Assembly: GCA_004563195.1 (NCBI GenBank) | Contig: SFTJ01000008.1 | Coordinates: 62,001 to 126,000, forward strand | DNA length: 64,000 nucleotides | Direction of reading: 5' to 3' | DNA from: a bacterium | GTDB taxonomy: Bacteria > Bacteroidota > Bacteroidia > Bacteroidales > Muribaculaceae | Part shown: piece after piece, positions 18,942 to 27,390 of the stretch | Numbering within the stretch: the first letter of the stretch is position 1 | Layout: every line of letters begins with the position of its first letter | Notes under the pieces: model-generated | Told to the model about the DNA's origin: nothing | Seen by the model: the letters and a program-made list of their open reading frames with translations, nothing else | Database searches by the model: none | Translations under genes and position numbers: made by a program

Positions 18942-19340
18942 CTACGAGCAGCCCAGCAATCGCTTGAGCTTGGATATCTGCTTATCCCACAGGTGTATTA
19001 TCTCGTTTTTCTCAGCTTCATCGATTGCGAAATCGGTTATTTGCAGACTTCGGCTGCCTGTAATCTCCGAACTTATAATACGCATCTCGAAAAAGCTCTT
19101 CTCAATATCCGTTTCTTCCCATCGAAATTTCACATACTGTCCGGCGCGAATGGCAAGCACATTAGCTCGTTGCGACGACTTGTTCCAATAGAACGTAAAT
19201 GTCTTTCCATCCTTTTCTACATCGTCACAAAACCACTCCGCCAGTCCGTTGGGCGTTGAGATAAATGTCCATATCAACGAGCTTGACGCTCGCTTCATGT
19301 CATAATCGATTACTATCTTTCGACTATCTTCCATAGGCAT
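18942..19340 (-). CDS. START-like domain protein
   Basis: A 132-residue small protein with the SRPBCC/START-like fold seen in Bacteroidetes (AHSA1-related). It has the typical order of strands and helix: KIVIDYDMKRASSSLIWTFI, the STPNGLAEWFCDDV turn, FYWNKSSQRANVLAI and a C-terminal helix ending LKRLLGC. An in-frame ATG two codons in is an alternative start. No signal peptide is seen. Members probably bind a hydrophobic ligand; the role is unknown. An imperfect hairpin lies downstream around 18871-18910. Confidence 0.8.
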   Translation of the reverse strand: MPMEDSRKIVIDYDMKRASSSLIWTFISTPNGLAEWFCDDVEKDGKTFTFYWNKSSQRANVLAIRAGQYVKFRWEETDIEKSFFEMRIISSEITGSRSLQITDFAIDEAEKNEIIHLWDKQISKLKRLLGCS

Positions 19341-19506
19341 TATTTTAGGTATTATTGCAAGTTTTCGGTTGCTAATTAAATATAAAGATTACAATACTCC
19401 AAATAAATCGCCAATAAAATGCAAACTTTTCGCTATTTATATTTGTTTTATCATAATTGCCCTAAAAAATGACACTCTTTTAATAGTTCTTACTGAAAAT
19501 TATTAT

Positions 19507-19514
19507 TACTTTTG
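19507..19514 (+). promoter_or_regulatory. Candidate -7 box of pta-ackA
   Basis: TACTTTTG lies 20 bases before the pta ATG at 19535. Confidence 0.5.
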
Positions 19515-19534
19515 TATACTAAATTAATAGAACT

Positions 19535-20554
19535 ATGGACTTATTTAAAACACTTAAAGCAACTGCTATTGCAAACAAGCAGCGTGTGGTTCTACCCGAA
19601 AGCACCGAACCTCGCACATTGAAAGCGGCTGATACTATTATCGCCGAAAACATTGCTGACGTAATCTTGATTGGCGAACCGGCCGAAATTCAAGCTAAGG
19701 CCGCCGAACTAAATCTTACCCACATCGACCAAGCTCGTATCGTTAACCCAAACAAGCCCGAAGAGATTCAAAAATATGTAGAGCTGTTCTACGAACTTCG
19801 CAAGGCTAAGGGCATAAGCATGGAAGATGCTGCCAAGACCGCAAAGAATCCGCTTTACCTCGGATGCCTCCTCGTTAAAGCCGGCGAAGCCGATGGTCAA
19901 GTGGCCGGTGCTGCCAACTCTACCGGCAACGTGCTTCGTGCCGCTTTCCAAGTTATCAAGACTGCCCCGGGCATCACTGCCGTGTCGGGCGCTTTCATAA
20001 TGCAACTCCCCGAAGGCTCGCCTTATGGCGAAGACGGAATCTTAGTATTTGCCGACTGTGCTGCAATCCCTGCTCCTACGGCTTCCGAACTCGCGCAAAT
20101 AGCCGTTTCGGCTAATCGCACCGCCAAATCGCTCGCCAACATTGCCGAACCTCGTATCGCTATGCTTAGCTTCTCTACCAAGGGCAGCGCCAAGCACGAC
20201 AATGTGACCAAGGTAATCGAAGCCACTCGATTGGCTAAGGAAATGGACCCATCACTTCACATCGACGGCGAACTTCAAGCCGATGCTGCTCTCGTGCCAT
20301 CGGTTGGCGCCAGCAAGGCTCCGGGCAGCGAAATAGCCGGCCGTGCCAATGTGCTTGTATTCCCTAACCTCGAGACCGGAAACATCGCCTACAAACTCGT
20401 GCAACGCCTCGCCGGCGCTGTGGCTGCAGGCCCAATTATGCAAGGTCTCGCCGCTCCTGTCAACGACCTTTCTCGCGGCTGCTCGCCCGAAGATATCGTT
20501 AAGACCGTGATTATGACTTGCAACCAAGCCATCGAAGCCAAGCATTTGAAATAA
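19535..20554 (+). CDS. pta: Phosphate acetyltransferase
   Basis: A 339-residue short-form Pta that converts acetyl-CoA and phosphate to acetyl phosphate. The single catalytic domain is full length and lacks the N-terminal regulatory part of the long enterobacterial form. Visible motifs include VLPESTEPRTLKAA, GQVAGAANSTGNVLRAA, FADCAAIPAPTASELAQIA, MLSFSTKGSAKHDNVTKV and GRANVLVFPNLETGNIAYKL. ackA follows after 42 bases, giving the classic acetate-producing, ATP-yielding pair. Confidence 0.96.
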   Translation: MDLFKTLKATAIANKQRVVLPESTEPRTLKAADTIIAENIADVILIGEPAEIQAKAAELNLTHIDQARIVNPNKPEEIQKYVELFYELRKAKGISMEDAAKTAKNPLYLGCLLVKAGEADGQVAGAANSTGNVLRAAFQVIKTAPGITAVSGAFIMQLPEGSPYGEDGILVFADCAAIPAPTASELAQIAVSANRTAKSLANIAEPRIAMLSFSTKGSAKHDNVTKVIEATRLAKEMDPSLHIDGELQADAALVPSVGASKAPGSEIAGRANVLVFPNLETGNIAYKLVQRLAGAVAAGPIMQGLAAPVNDLSRGCSPEDIVKTVIMTCNQAIEAKHLK

Positions 20555-20596
20555 TCGTAAATCTAATTATCAAAAACAATAAACTACAACAGAAAC

Positions 20597-21811
20597 ATGA
20601 ACATTTTAGTGCTCAACTGCGGAAGTAGCTCCGTAAAATACAAACTCATCGAGATTAAGGCCAACAATATCCTTGCCGAAGGTGGTATCGAAAAAATCGG
20701 CCTTCCCGGCGCTTTCATCAAGTTTAAACTTGCCGACGGTTCGAAGAAAATCATCGAACTCGACATCACCGACCACGATGGCGCCATCAAGGCTATCCTC
20801 GACCTCCTCACCAGCGAAGATAACGGCTGCATCAAGAGCTTCAACGAGATTGACGCCGTAGGTCACCGCGTGGTGCATGGTGGCGAAAAGTTCAATAAGA
20901 GCGTGCTCATCACCGACGAGGTTATCGCTAAGGTAAAAGAATGCTACGACATAGCTCCTCTTCACAATCCGGTGAACATTGCAGGTATCAACGCCATCTC
21001 TAAGGTGTTGCCCGACGTGCCTCAAGTAGCTGTGTTCGATACTGCTTTCCACCAAACCATGCCGGCCAAGTCGTATATGTATGCCCTTCCTTATAAGTTC
21101 TACACCGAAGACGGCGTGCGTCGCTACGGCTTCCATGGCACAAGCCACCGCTACGTTTCGAAGCGCGTTTGCCAATTCCTCGGCGTCGACGTGCACACCA
21201 AGAAGATTATCACTTGCCACGTAGGCAACGGCGGTAGCATCACTGCTGTACTCAACGGCAAGAGCGTAGACACTTCTATGGGCCTCACCCCCACCGAAGG
21301 TCTCATCATGGGCACTCGCAGTGGCGACGTCGACCCGGGCGCTCTCACCTACTTGATGGCTAAGCACAACCTCAGCGCTGCCGATATGCAAAACATTATC
21401 AATAAGGATAGCGGTATAGCAGGTGTTACCGAGATTTCTTCCGACATGCGCGCCATCGAAGATGCCGACAACGCAGGCGACCCTCGCGCTGTTCTCGGCT
21501 TGCAAATGTACGAGCAACGCATCATCAAGTACATCGGTGCTTATGCTGCTGAAATGGGTGGCGTAGACATCATCGTATTCACCGGCGGTGTAGGCGAAAA
21601 CCAAACCGGCGTTCGCTCTAACGTTTGCCGTCCGCTCGAATTCCTCGGCGTGAAACTCGACGAAGAACTCAATGCCAAGATTCGCGGCAAGGAAACTCTC
21701 ATCAGCACTCCCGACTCTAAGGTAGCTGTTTGCGTTATCCCTACCGACGAAGAATATATGATTGCCCGCGACACCGAAGCTATAGTAGAAGGTCGCGAAA
21801 TCATCGACTAA
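20597..21811 (+). CDS. ackA: Acetate kinase
   Basis: A 404-residue acetate kinase of the ASKHA fold that transfers phosphate from acetyl phosphate to ADP. Recognisable are the N-terminal NILVLNCGSSSVKYKL, HRVVHGGEKF, the catalytic Asp region VFDTAFHQTMP, YGFHGTSHRYV, HVGNGGS and GMDP-type loops (GTRSGDVDPG), and VFTGGVGEN. It is full length. It is second in the operon with pta and is followed by a strong terminator. Confidence 0.96.
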   Translation: MNILVLNCGSSSVKYKLIEIKANNILAEGGIEKIGLPGAFIKFKLADGSKKIIELDITDHDGAIKAILDLLTSEDNGCIKSFNEIDAVGHRVVHGGEKFNKSVLITDEVIAKVKECYDIAPLHNPVNIAGINAISKVLPDVPQVAVFDTAFHQTMPAKSYMYALPYKFYTEDGVRRYGFHGTSHRYVSKRVCQFLGVDVHTKKIITCHVGNGGSITAVLNGKSVDTSMGLTPTEGLIMGTRSGDVDPGALTYLMAKHNLSAADMQNIINKDSGIAGVTEISSDMRAIEDADNAGDPRAVLGLQMYEQRIIKYIGAYAAEMGGVDIIVFTGGVGENQTGVRSNVCRPLEFLGVKLDEELNAKIRGKETLISTPDSKVAVCVIPTDEEYMIARDTEAIVEGREIID

Positions 21812-21853
21812 ACTTTCTCCCGCAATTATCTCGCTCAGCGTGATATAGTTTTC

Positions 21854-21890
21854 AGGTGCGCCCGCCACACAGCCGGCGCACCTATTTTTA
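21854..21890 (+). terminator. Terminator after ackA
   Basis: AGGTGCGCC (21854-21862) and GGCGCACCT (21875-21883) pair perfectly and are followed by ATTTTTA. Confidence 0.8.
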
Positions 21891-21920
21891 TGTGCTCGCC
21901 GTTATGCCCCGGCATAAAAC

Positions 21921-21966
21921 AAAAAATCAGCCCGAGCTTGTTTTTGATGCCCGAGCTGATTTTTTA
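21921..21966. terminator. Second, bidirectional terminator between ackA and the tlpA-like gene
   Basis: A 17-base near-perfect hairpin with A-rich and T-rich flanks (AAAAAATCAGC with GCTGATTTTTT) between convergent genes; it would work on both strands. Confidence 0.8.
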
Positions 21967-21982
21967 TCAATAATCGATGTAA

Positions 21983-23041
21983 TTACTTTATCAGTTCTTC
22001 CAAAGCTTCGTAGAACAATGGAGTTTCGCCCACGAAACGCTTCACTATCTTGCCTTTGGGGTCAATGATTATCTTGGTAGGATAACCCTCAATGCCATAT
22101 AATTGTTCCACTTTCTTGTCGCTGCCCGGAATCACATCGGCACTGAGCACGTTGGTCCAATTCATATCATATTTCTTGATGGCTGCCAACCAAGCTTCCT
22201 TAGAGTCGCCGCAAGCTATCGACACTATTTCCATACTGTCGCCATATTTTTCGTAGCTCTTCTTCATCTCAGGCATACCCTTGATGCACCATGAGCACCA
22301 CGAGCCCCAGAAATCGAGCACTACCCACATGCCTCGCATCGACGACAACACAAATGCCGATCCGTCGGGATGATTGAGCGAGAAATCGGGTGCTTGCATA
22401 CCCTCGGCAGTCAATTTCTGAGCTTCTGCTCTTTGCTTTTCGCGTTCTATTCGCTTAGCAAGAGCTTGTTCCAACTCACCGAACATCGAATTGCGTGCAT
22501 TGTCGCCAATCTTCGGAAGCAATTCCTCAGCTGTTTCGGTATCGCATTGCCACAAAGCCCATAGTGTGATAGGTGTGTCGAGGTTTTGACGAGCATAGTC
22601 GGGTGCCACCTTGGCATATTCGCCGTAGAGCGAATCGCGCACGGCATCGTCAACGTTTTGCGCCTTTGCAATAATATCGTTCTGACGATTCTTCACCTCA
22701 TTTATCATATCCTGCACGGCCGAACCCTTGATTACCGGGTTCTCGCCCTTAACGATAGTAACCTCAAAGTTCTCGCCGGGATTGATATATAAACTTGCAG
22801 GACGCGCCGAGCGGTCCTTTGGTCCGATAAACAAGCACATGGTCTTAGCCACATCGGGAAGCACAGCCTTGCCTTCCTTCATCACTATCACAGAATCGGC
22901 TGCCACACGGCGATTGCCTTGCAAATTCACGCGTTGCACTACCAAAGTGTCGGTAGAAAATCCTTTCACCTCCACTTTCACATCGGCATAGGCACTTGCT
23001 GTCATCAAGCCCATTGCCATTAGTAATAAAAACTTCTTCAT
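21983..23041 (-). CDS. TlpA-like thioredoxin family protein
   Basis: A 352-residue periplasmic thiol-disulfide oxidoreductase. The signal peptide is MKKFLLLMAMGLMTASAYA. Residues about 20-200 form a DUF4369-like sandwich plus helices. The C-terminal thioredoxin domain has LDFWGSWCSWCIKGMPEMKK with redox cysteines C249 and C252, and the cis-Pro region GIEGYPTKIIIDPKGK. Such proteins reduce or reshuffle disulfides in the envelope, sometimes for cytochrome maturation. The substrate is unknown. A -7-like TAAATTTG lies at 23102-23109 on the minus strand. Confidence 0.88.
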   Translation of the reverse strand: MKKFLLLMAMGLMTASAYADVKVEVKGFSTDTLVVQRVNLQGNRRVAADSVIVMKEGKAVLPDVAKTMCLFIGPKDRSARPASLYINPGENFEVTIVKGENPVIKGSAVQDMINEVKNRQNDIIAKAQNVDDAVRDSLYGEYAKVAPDYARQNLDTPITLWALWQCDTETAEELLPKIGDNARNSMFGELEQALAKRIEREKQRAEAQKLTAEGMQAPDFSLNHPDGSAFVLSSMRGMWVVLDFWGSWCSWCIKGMPEMKKSYEKYGDSMEIVSIACGDSKEAWLAAIKKYDMNWTNVLSADVIPGSDKKVEQLYGIEGYPTKIIIDPKGKIVKRFVGETPLFYEALEELIK

Positions 23042-23162
23042 TGTTTCGGGATTATTTATCTATTTTTGTAAATATTTGCTTCACTTACATGCTTAGGACT
23101 ACAAATTTAGGCAAATAATCTAATGTAAACCTACAATTAACTATTTTTTTGACTATTTACGC

Positions 23163-23194
23163 TTTGCCATCTTATACATTTGGCAGTATCTTTG
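23163..23194 (+). promoter_or_regulatory. Promoter of the gene at 23232
   Basis: TTTG (23163-23166), 20 bases, then TATCTTTG (23187-23194), 37 bases before the ATG. Confidence 0.65.
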
Positions 23195-23231
23195 CAAAAA
23201 ATTTTCACAATATCACCTATTTCATACTATT

Positions 23232-23819
23232 ATGGACGAAAACAAAACAATATATAGCCGAGCTATATTTATCGACAACCTCACGCGCGAACTAATAAAA
23301 TTGTGCACCTCGCGCCATATGCTCAACAATCAACTCTACGACATACCCGAACTGAGCGAAAAGTGGCACCAATCGGCACCACAATATATGGCCGACGCTG
23401 TGCCCGAAATTGCCAAATATCCTATGGTGGCCATCGCCTGGGCACTCTACTACGGTATGGGCGCTGCCGTCTACTGGGACGGCGCTTGGGACAGCGTGAA
23501 AGATTGCGACGACCTATATAAGTTTATGCGCGACAAACGCGGATTCGACTATATGGACGAATTTGTAACCGAAGAGCTCATAGGCATAAAGCTCAATAGC
23601 ACCAAAAAACGCGACATCGACGATGCCCAAAAGCTCACTGCTTGCATTCAGGAGTGCGCCGACCTCGCCCTCACCATGATTCGCCGCCAAGGCATCGAGC
23701 CCCAAAGCACCGAGGCTTTCTATATGTATGCCGCGGTAGAAAAGCTCATGTTCGAACTCGGCGTGTCGATGCAAATGTACCGCATGGGCTATCGCTACGA
23801 AAAAATGACGCTCAATTAA
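23232..23819 (+). CDS. Conserved unknown protein
   Basis: A 195-residue, mostly helical protein without signal peptide or clear catalytic motif. It contains an aromatic-rich middle (IAWALYYGMGAAVYWDGAWD), a CIQECADLALTMIRRQGIEP segment and a C-terminal MYAAVEKLMFELGVSMQMYR helix. I believe similar proteins occur across Bacteroidales but cannot name a family. It has its own promoter and lies just upstream of the ribosomal-protein operon, which has a separate promoter. Likely cytoplasmic; function unknown. Confidence 0.75.
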   Translation: MDENKTIYSRAIFIDNLTRELIKLCTSRHMLNNQLYDIPELSEKWHQSAPQYMADAVPEIAKYPMVAIAWALYYGMGAAVYWDGAWDSVKDCDDLYKFMRDKRGFDYMDEFVTEELIGIKLNSTKKRDIDDAQKLTACIQECADLALTMIRRQGIEPQSTEAFYMYAAVEKLMFELGVSMQMYRMGYRYEKMTLN

Positions 23820-23868
23820 TTTTACAAAAAATTCGTGCAAAAAAATGTGCAAAAAGCACTCGCAACTA

Positions 23869-23899
23869 TTTGATAATTAAAATAAAAGTCGTACCTTTG
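23869..23899 (+). promoter_or_regulatory. Promoter of the rplM operon
   Basis: TTTG (23869-23872), 19 bases, then TACCTTTG (23892-23899). It predicts a leader of about 105 bases before the rplM GTG. Confidence 0.7.
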
Positions 23900-23905
23900 C
23901 AGTCC

Positions 23906-24012
23906 GATTATGTCCTTATTTTTTAATCAATTCAGAGGCCCGCAAGAGCTTTTGGCCGAGCTTTGAGTGCGCCGATGAATATTTTAATTAACTATTAATC
24001 AGGAATTTAAAA
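23906..24012 (+). promoter_or_regulatory. Possible ribosomal-protein leader before rplM
   Basis: The untranslated leader contains a G/C-rich block (about 23935-23976) in an otherwise AT-rich stretch. It has a repeated GAGCTTT and an outer GGC...GCA / TGCGCC pairing with a small bulge. This could be an L13 autoregulatory structure; the fold is only suggested by eye. Confidence 0.3.
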
Positions 24013-24492
24013 GTGGATACTTTAAGTTACAAAACCATCTCGGCAAACGCCGAAACAGCTCAAAAAGAATGGGTAGTTATCGATGCTACCGATCAAGTTT
24101 TGGGTCGCCTTTGCGCTAAAGTCGCAAAAATTTTGCGTGGTAAGTACAAGCCATGCTACACTCCTCACGCCGACTGTGGCGATAACGTAATCATCATCAA
24201 CGCCGACAAGGTGAAACTTACCGGCAAGAAGTGGGACGACCGCGAATATCTTTCTTACACCGGTTACCCAGGTGGTCAGCGTTGCGCTACTCCTCGCATC
24301 CTTATGAACAAGTCTTACTCTAAGGCTGTGAAGTCAGGCATCCACCCATTGTACATCAAGGTAGTTAAGGGTATGCTTCCCAAGAACCATCTCGGAGCAC
24401 AACTCATCAAGAACCTTCACGTGTATAACGGTGCTGAGCATCCTCATACTGCTCAAAATCCTAAAGTAATCGATATCAACAATCTAAAGTAA
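24013..24492 (+). CDS. rplM: 50S ribosomal protein L13
   Basis: L13, an early assembly protein of the large subunit, 159 residues. It starts with GTG (VDTLSYKTISANAETAQ), the only frame position that keeps the full N-terminus. Family motifs are WVVIDATDQVLGRLCAKVAKILRGK, HADCGDNVIIINADKVKLTG, YTGYPGG and MLPKNHLGAQLIKNLHVYNG. It is first in the operon rplM-rpsI-rpsB-tsf. Confidence 0.97.
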   Translation: MDTLSYKTISANAETAQKEWVVIDATDQVLGRLCAKVAKILRGKYKPCYTPHADCGDNVIIINADKVKLTGKKWDDREYLSYTGYPGGQRCATPRILMNKSYSKAVKSGIHPLYIKVVKGMLPKNHLGAQLIKNLHVYNGAEHPHTAQNPKVIDINNLK

Positions 24493-24503
24493 GAAATTGA
24501 AGT

Positions 24504-24890
24504 ATGGAAAAAATTAATGCAGTAGGCCGTCGTAAAGCAGCTGTTGCTCGCGTATTCGTTACTGAAGGCGAAGGCAAGATCACTATCAACAAACGCTCGT
24601 TGGAAATTTATTTCCCTTCTTCAATCCTTCAATTCATCGTTAAGCAACCGCTTAACAAGCTTGAAGTAGCTGAGAAGTATGATATCAATGTTAACCTCGG
24701 TGGTGGCGGCTACAAGGGCCAAGCTGAAGCTCTTCGCCTCGCTATCGCTCGCGCTTTGGTCAAAATCAATCCTGAAGACAAGGCTACACTCCGTGCTGAA
24801 GGCTTCATGACTCGCGACCCACGTAGCGTTGAACGTAAGAAACCGGGTCAACCAAAAGCTCGCAAGAGATTCCAATTCAGCAAGCGTTAA
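24504..24890 (+). CDS. rpsI: 30S ribosomal protein S9
   Basis: S9, 128 residues, whose C-terminal tail reaches the P-site tRNA in the small subunit. Motifs are AVGRRKAAVARVF, GGGYKGQAEALRLAIARAL and the C-terminal KPGQPKARKRFQFSKR with the invariant basic tail. It begins 11 bases after rplM. Confidence 0.97.
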   Translation: MEKINAVGRRKAAVARVFVTEGEGKITINKRSLEIYFPSSILQFIVKQPLNKLEVAEKYDINVNLGGGGYKGQAEALRLAIARALVKINPEDKATLRAEGFMTRDPRSVERKKPGQPKARKRFQFSKR

Positions 24891-24943
24891 TATTTACACA
24901 TTATTTATATTATACGCTAAAGCTGTATAGAGTTTAGTATCGA

Positions 24944-24993
24944 AATTGTATGGACTCTCACTGCACGAGAGTGTCGGTGGCTACCATACGATT
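24944..24993 (+). promoter_or_regulatory. Structured RNA leader before rpsB (candidate S2 autoregulatory element)
   Basis: The 150-base gap between rpsI and rpsB holds a compact fold. Outer arms 24944-24953 (AATTGTATGG) and 24984-24993 (CCATACGATT) pair over 10 bases with one G-U. Stacked directly inside is a hairpin ACTCTC/GAGAGT (24954-24959 with 24967-24972, loop of 7). An 11-base single-stranded bulge GTCGGTGGCTA (24973-24983) remains. There is no T-tail, so it is not a terminator. Position before rpsB suggests S2 binding; this is inferred. Confidence 0.6.
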
Positions 24994-25040
24994 GATTTAA
25001 CAAAAACGAAAGTAAACAAACAAAAAAACATTAAACAAAA

Positions 25041-25818
25041 ATGGCAACAACACCAAGTTTTGATCAACTCCTTGAAGCAGGATGTCACTTCGGACACCTT
25101 AAGAGAAAATGGAATCCTGCAATGGCTCCTTACATCTTCATGGAGCGCAATGGTATCCACATCATTGACTTATATAAAACTCAAGCTAAGATTGAAGAAG
25201 CAGCTAATGCTTCTCTTCGTAGCTACCAAGAAGCAAGCCAAGCAAGTGATTGCTGACAAGGCTAAATCAGTAGGCATGCCTTACGTTACAGAACGCTGGC
25301 CAGGTGGTATGCTTACCAACTTCCCTACCATCCGCAAGGCTATCAAGAAGATGGCTGCCATCGACAAGATGGAAAAGGACGGTACTTACGAAAACCTTTC
25401 GAAGCGCGAAAAGCTCCAAATCACTCGTCAACGCGCTAAGCTCGAAAAGAACCTCGGCAGCATCGCCGACCTCAGCCGTCTCCCGTCGGCACTTTTCGTG
25501 GTTGACGTTATGAAGGAACACATCGCCGTAGCCGAAGCTAACCGTTTGGGTATTCCTGTTTTCGGTATCGTTGATACTAACAGCAATCCTAACAACATCG
25601 ACTACGTTATCCCTGCCAACGACGATGCTTCGAAGTCTATCGAACTTATCCTCGACACCCTTTGCGCTGCTATGCAAGAAGGTCTTGCCGAACGTAAGGT
25701 AGAGAAGATCGACAACAAGGATGCCGAAGGCGAAGAAGCTGCTGCAAAGCCTAAGCGCGCTCGCGTAGGCCGCAAGCCTGCAGCTGCTCCTGCTGAAGAA
25801 ACTCCTGCTGCTGAATAA
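25041..25818 (+). pseudogene. rpsB: 30S ribosomal protein S2, frameshifted by a short internal deletion
   Basis: S2 begins at the ATG at 25041 (MATTPSFDQLLEAGCHFGHL) and reads normally to AKIEEAANA at about 25211. It then falls out of frame and meets a TGA at 25254-25256. From about 25210 another frame continues correct S2 sequence (LLFVATKKQAKQVIADKAKS, PYVTERWPGGMLTNFPTIRK) to the TAA at 25818, ending in an Ala/Pro/Lys-rich tail. Compared from memory with Bacteroides S2, about 11 residues between EALK-type sequence and VLFVAT are missing, i.e. about 32 bases, which breaks the frame. S2 is essential, so a sequence or assembly error is more likely than a true pseudogene. Confidence 0.9.
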
Positions 25819-25859
25819 TTATCATTAGTTCTAACACAAAAAAAACATTAAATACAGAT

Positions 25860-26852
25860 ATGGCAGTTACAATCGCTGATATCAACAAACTTCGCAAGAT
25901 GACCGGTGCCGGCATCATGGACTGCAAGAAGGCTCTTGTAGAAACCAACAATGACATCGATGCAGCTATCGAAATCATCCGCAAGAAAGGTCTTGCTATC
26001 GCTGCTAAGCGCGAAGACCGCGACGCTTCTGAAGGCCGTGCTATCGCAGGCACTTGTGGCGAATTTGCCGCTGTGGTTTCTCTTAAGTGCGAAACCGACT
26101 TCGTGGCAGCTACCGATGGCTTTAAGACTCTTACCAACGAAATCCTCGCTGCTGCTCTTGCCGCTAAGGCTAAGACCATCGACGAAGTTAAGGAACTTAA
26201 ACTCGGCGAACGCACAGTGGCTGAACGCGTAGTGGAAGAAACCGGTAAGACCGGCGAAAAGATGGAAATCGGTGCTTACGAAGCTATCGAAGCTCCTAAG
26301 GTTATCGCTTACAACCACTTCAACGGCAAGCTCGCTGCTATCGTTGGTTTCAACAAAAACGAAATCGCCGACGAAGTAGCTCGCGAAATTGCTATGCAAG
26401 TGGCTTCGATGAACCCTATCGCTGTTAACGTGGAAGACGTTCCCGAATCGGTTAAGGCTCAAGAATTGGCTACAGCTGTCGAAAAGACCAAGCTCGAATT
26501 GGTTAAGAAGGCTGTTGACAACGCTCTTACTAAGGCCGGTATCAATCCTAACCTCGTTGACTCTGAAGACCACATCGCTTCAAACATCAACAAGGGTTGG
26601 TTGACCGAAGAAGAAGCTACAAAGGCTCGCGAAATCAAGGAAACTATAGGTGCTGAAAAGGCTGCTAACCTCAACGATGGTATGATTCAAAACATCGCTA
26701 AGGGCCGTCTTAACAAGTTCTTCAAGGACAATGTGCTTATGGAACAAGAACTTGGCGACACTAAGGAATCGGTTGCTGCATTCCTTAAGAAGGCCGACAA
26801 GGACCTCAAGGCTACTTGCTTCAAGCGCGTTAACCTTAATGCCGACAATTAA
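25860..26852 (+). CDS. tsf: Translation elongation factor Ts
   Basis: A 330-residue EF-Ts, the nucleotide exchange factor that regenerates EF-Tu-GTP. It shows the N-terminal UBA-like part (INKLRKMTGAGIMDCKKALV), the TDFV motif in KCETDFVAATDGF and the two-part core expected in Bacteroidetes. It follows rpsB by 41 bases, as in most bacteria, and ends the operon at a strong terminator. Full length. Confidence 0.96.
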   Translation: MAVTIADINKLRKMTGAGIMDCKKALVETNNDIDAAIEIIRKKGLAIAAKREDRDASEGRAIAGTCGEFAAVVSLKCETDFVAATDGFKTLTNEILAAALAAKAKTIDEVKELKLGERTVAERVVEETGKTGEKMEIGAYEAIEAPKVIAYNHFNGKLAAIVGFNKNEIADEVAREIAMQVASMNPIAVNVEDVPESVKAQELATAVEKTKLELVKKAVDNALTKAGINPNLVDSEDHIASNINKGWLTEEEATKAREIKETIGAEKAANLNDGMIQNIAKGRLNKFFKDNVLMEQELGDTKESVAAFLKKADKDLKATCFKRVNLNADN

Positions 26853-26881
26853 TTCTTTATCACAAAGATATTAATAGCACG

Positions 26882-26915
26882 AGAGACCTACTTTTGAGTA
26901 GGTCTCTTTTTTTTT
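26882..26915 (+). terminator. Terminator after tsf
   Basis: AGAGACCTAC (26882-26891) pairs perfectly with GTAGGTCTCT (26898-26907), followed by a run of T. Confidence 0.92.
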
Positions 26916-26959
26916 GCAAAGAACAACACTACACCACGCGTTATTTCATAATTTATCAC

Positions 26960-26967
26960 TAATTTTG
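26960..26967 (+). promoter_or_regulatory. Candidate -7 box of the sugar-nucleotide genes
   Basis: TAATTTTG, 18 bases before the ATG at 26986. Confidence 0.4.
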
Positions 26968-26985
26968 TGATTACAATTAAGCATT

Positions 26986-27390
26986 ATGACCACATCTCAG
27001 GCTCGAATAATAGAATTACCAAAGATTCTCGACGAACGCGGCAACCTGTCGTTTATCGAGGGTGGCAACCATGTGCCATTTAACATACGACGCACTTATT
27101 GGATTTACGATGTGCCCGGTGGCATGTTTCGCCACGGCCACGCTTTCCGCAAGCAAGAAGAATTTTTGATAGCCCTTTCGGGCAGCTTCGATGTGGTGAT
27201 CGACGATGGCACAGGCGAGAAGCGATATCACATGTCGCGCTCCTACTACGGTCTCTATCTGCCCGCCATGACCTGGCGAAGCATCGATAACTTCGCAACA
27301 AACTCTATGGTGCTCGTGCTATCTTCAACCGATTACGACCCCGACGACTACATACGCGATTTCGAACTATTCAAACAGATGAAACTATGA
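26986..27390 (+). CDS. FdtA-like cupin, possibly degenerate 3,4-ketoisomerase
   Basis: A 134-residue single-domain cupin of the FdtA/QdtA (WxcM C-terminal-like) family, whose members isomerise dTDP-4-keto-6-deoxyglucose to the 3-keto sugar. The core IRRTYWIYDVPGGMFRHGHAF and SFDVVIDDG are visible. Where family members, including the next gene, have paired histidines (HxH), this one reads HGHAF, so one of the two appears replaced by Phe. It overlaps the second cupin by four bases (ATGA), so the two are translationally coupled. It may be a partner or altered isomerase rather than a standard enzyme. Confidence 0.8.
   Translation: MTTSQARIIELPKILDERGNLSFIEGGNHVPFNIRRTYWIYDVPGGMFRHGHAFRKQEEFLIALSGSFDVVIDDGTGEKRYHMSRSYYGLYLPAMTWRSIDNFATNSMVLVLSSTDYDPDDYIRDFELFKQMKL

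Noticed and set aside
20606..21868. Open frame of 420 codons on the minus strand across ackA
   Set aside because: It mirrors the codon pattern of a certain ackA gene, has no family motif and no promoter.
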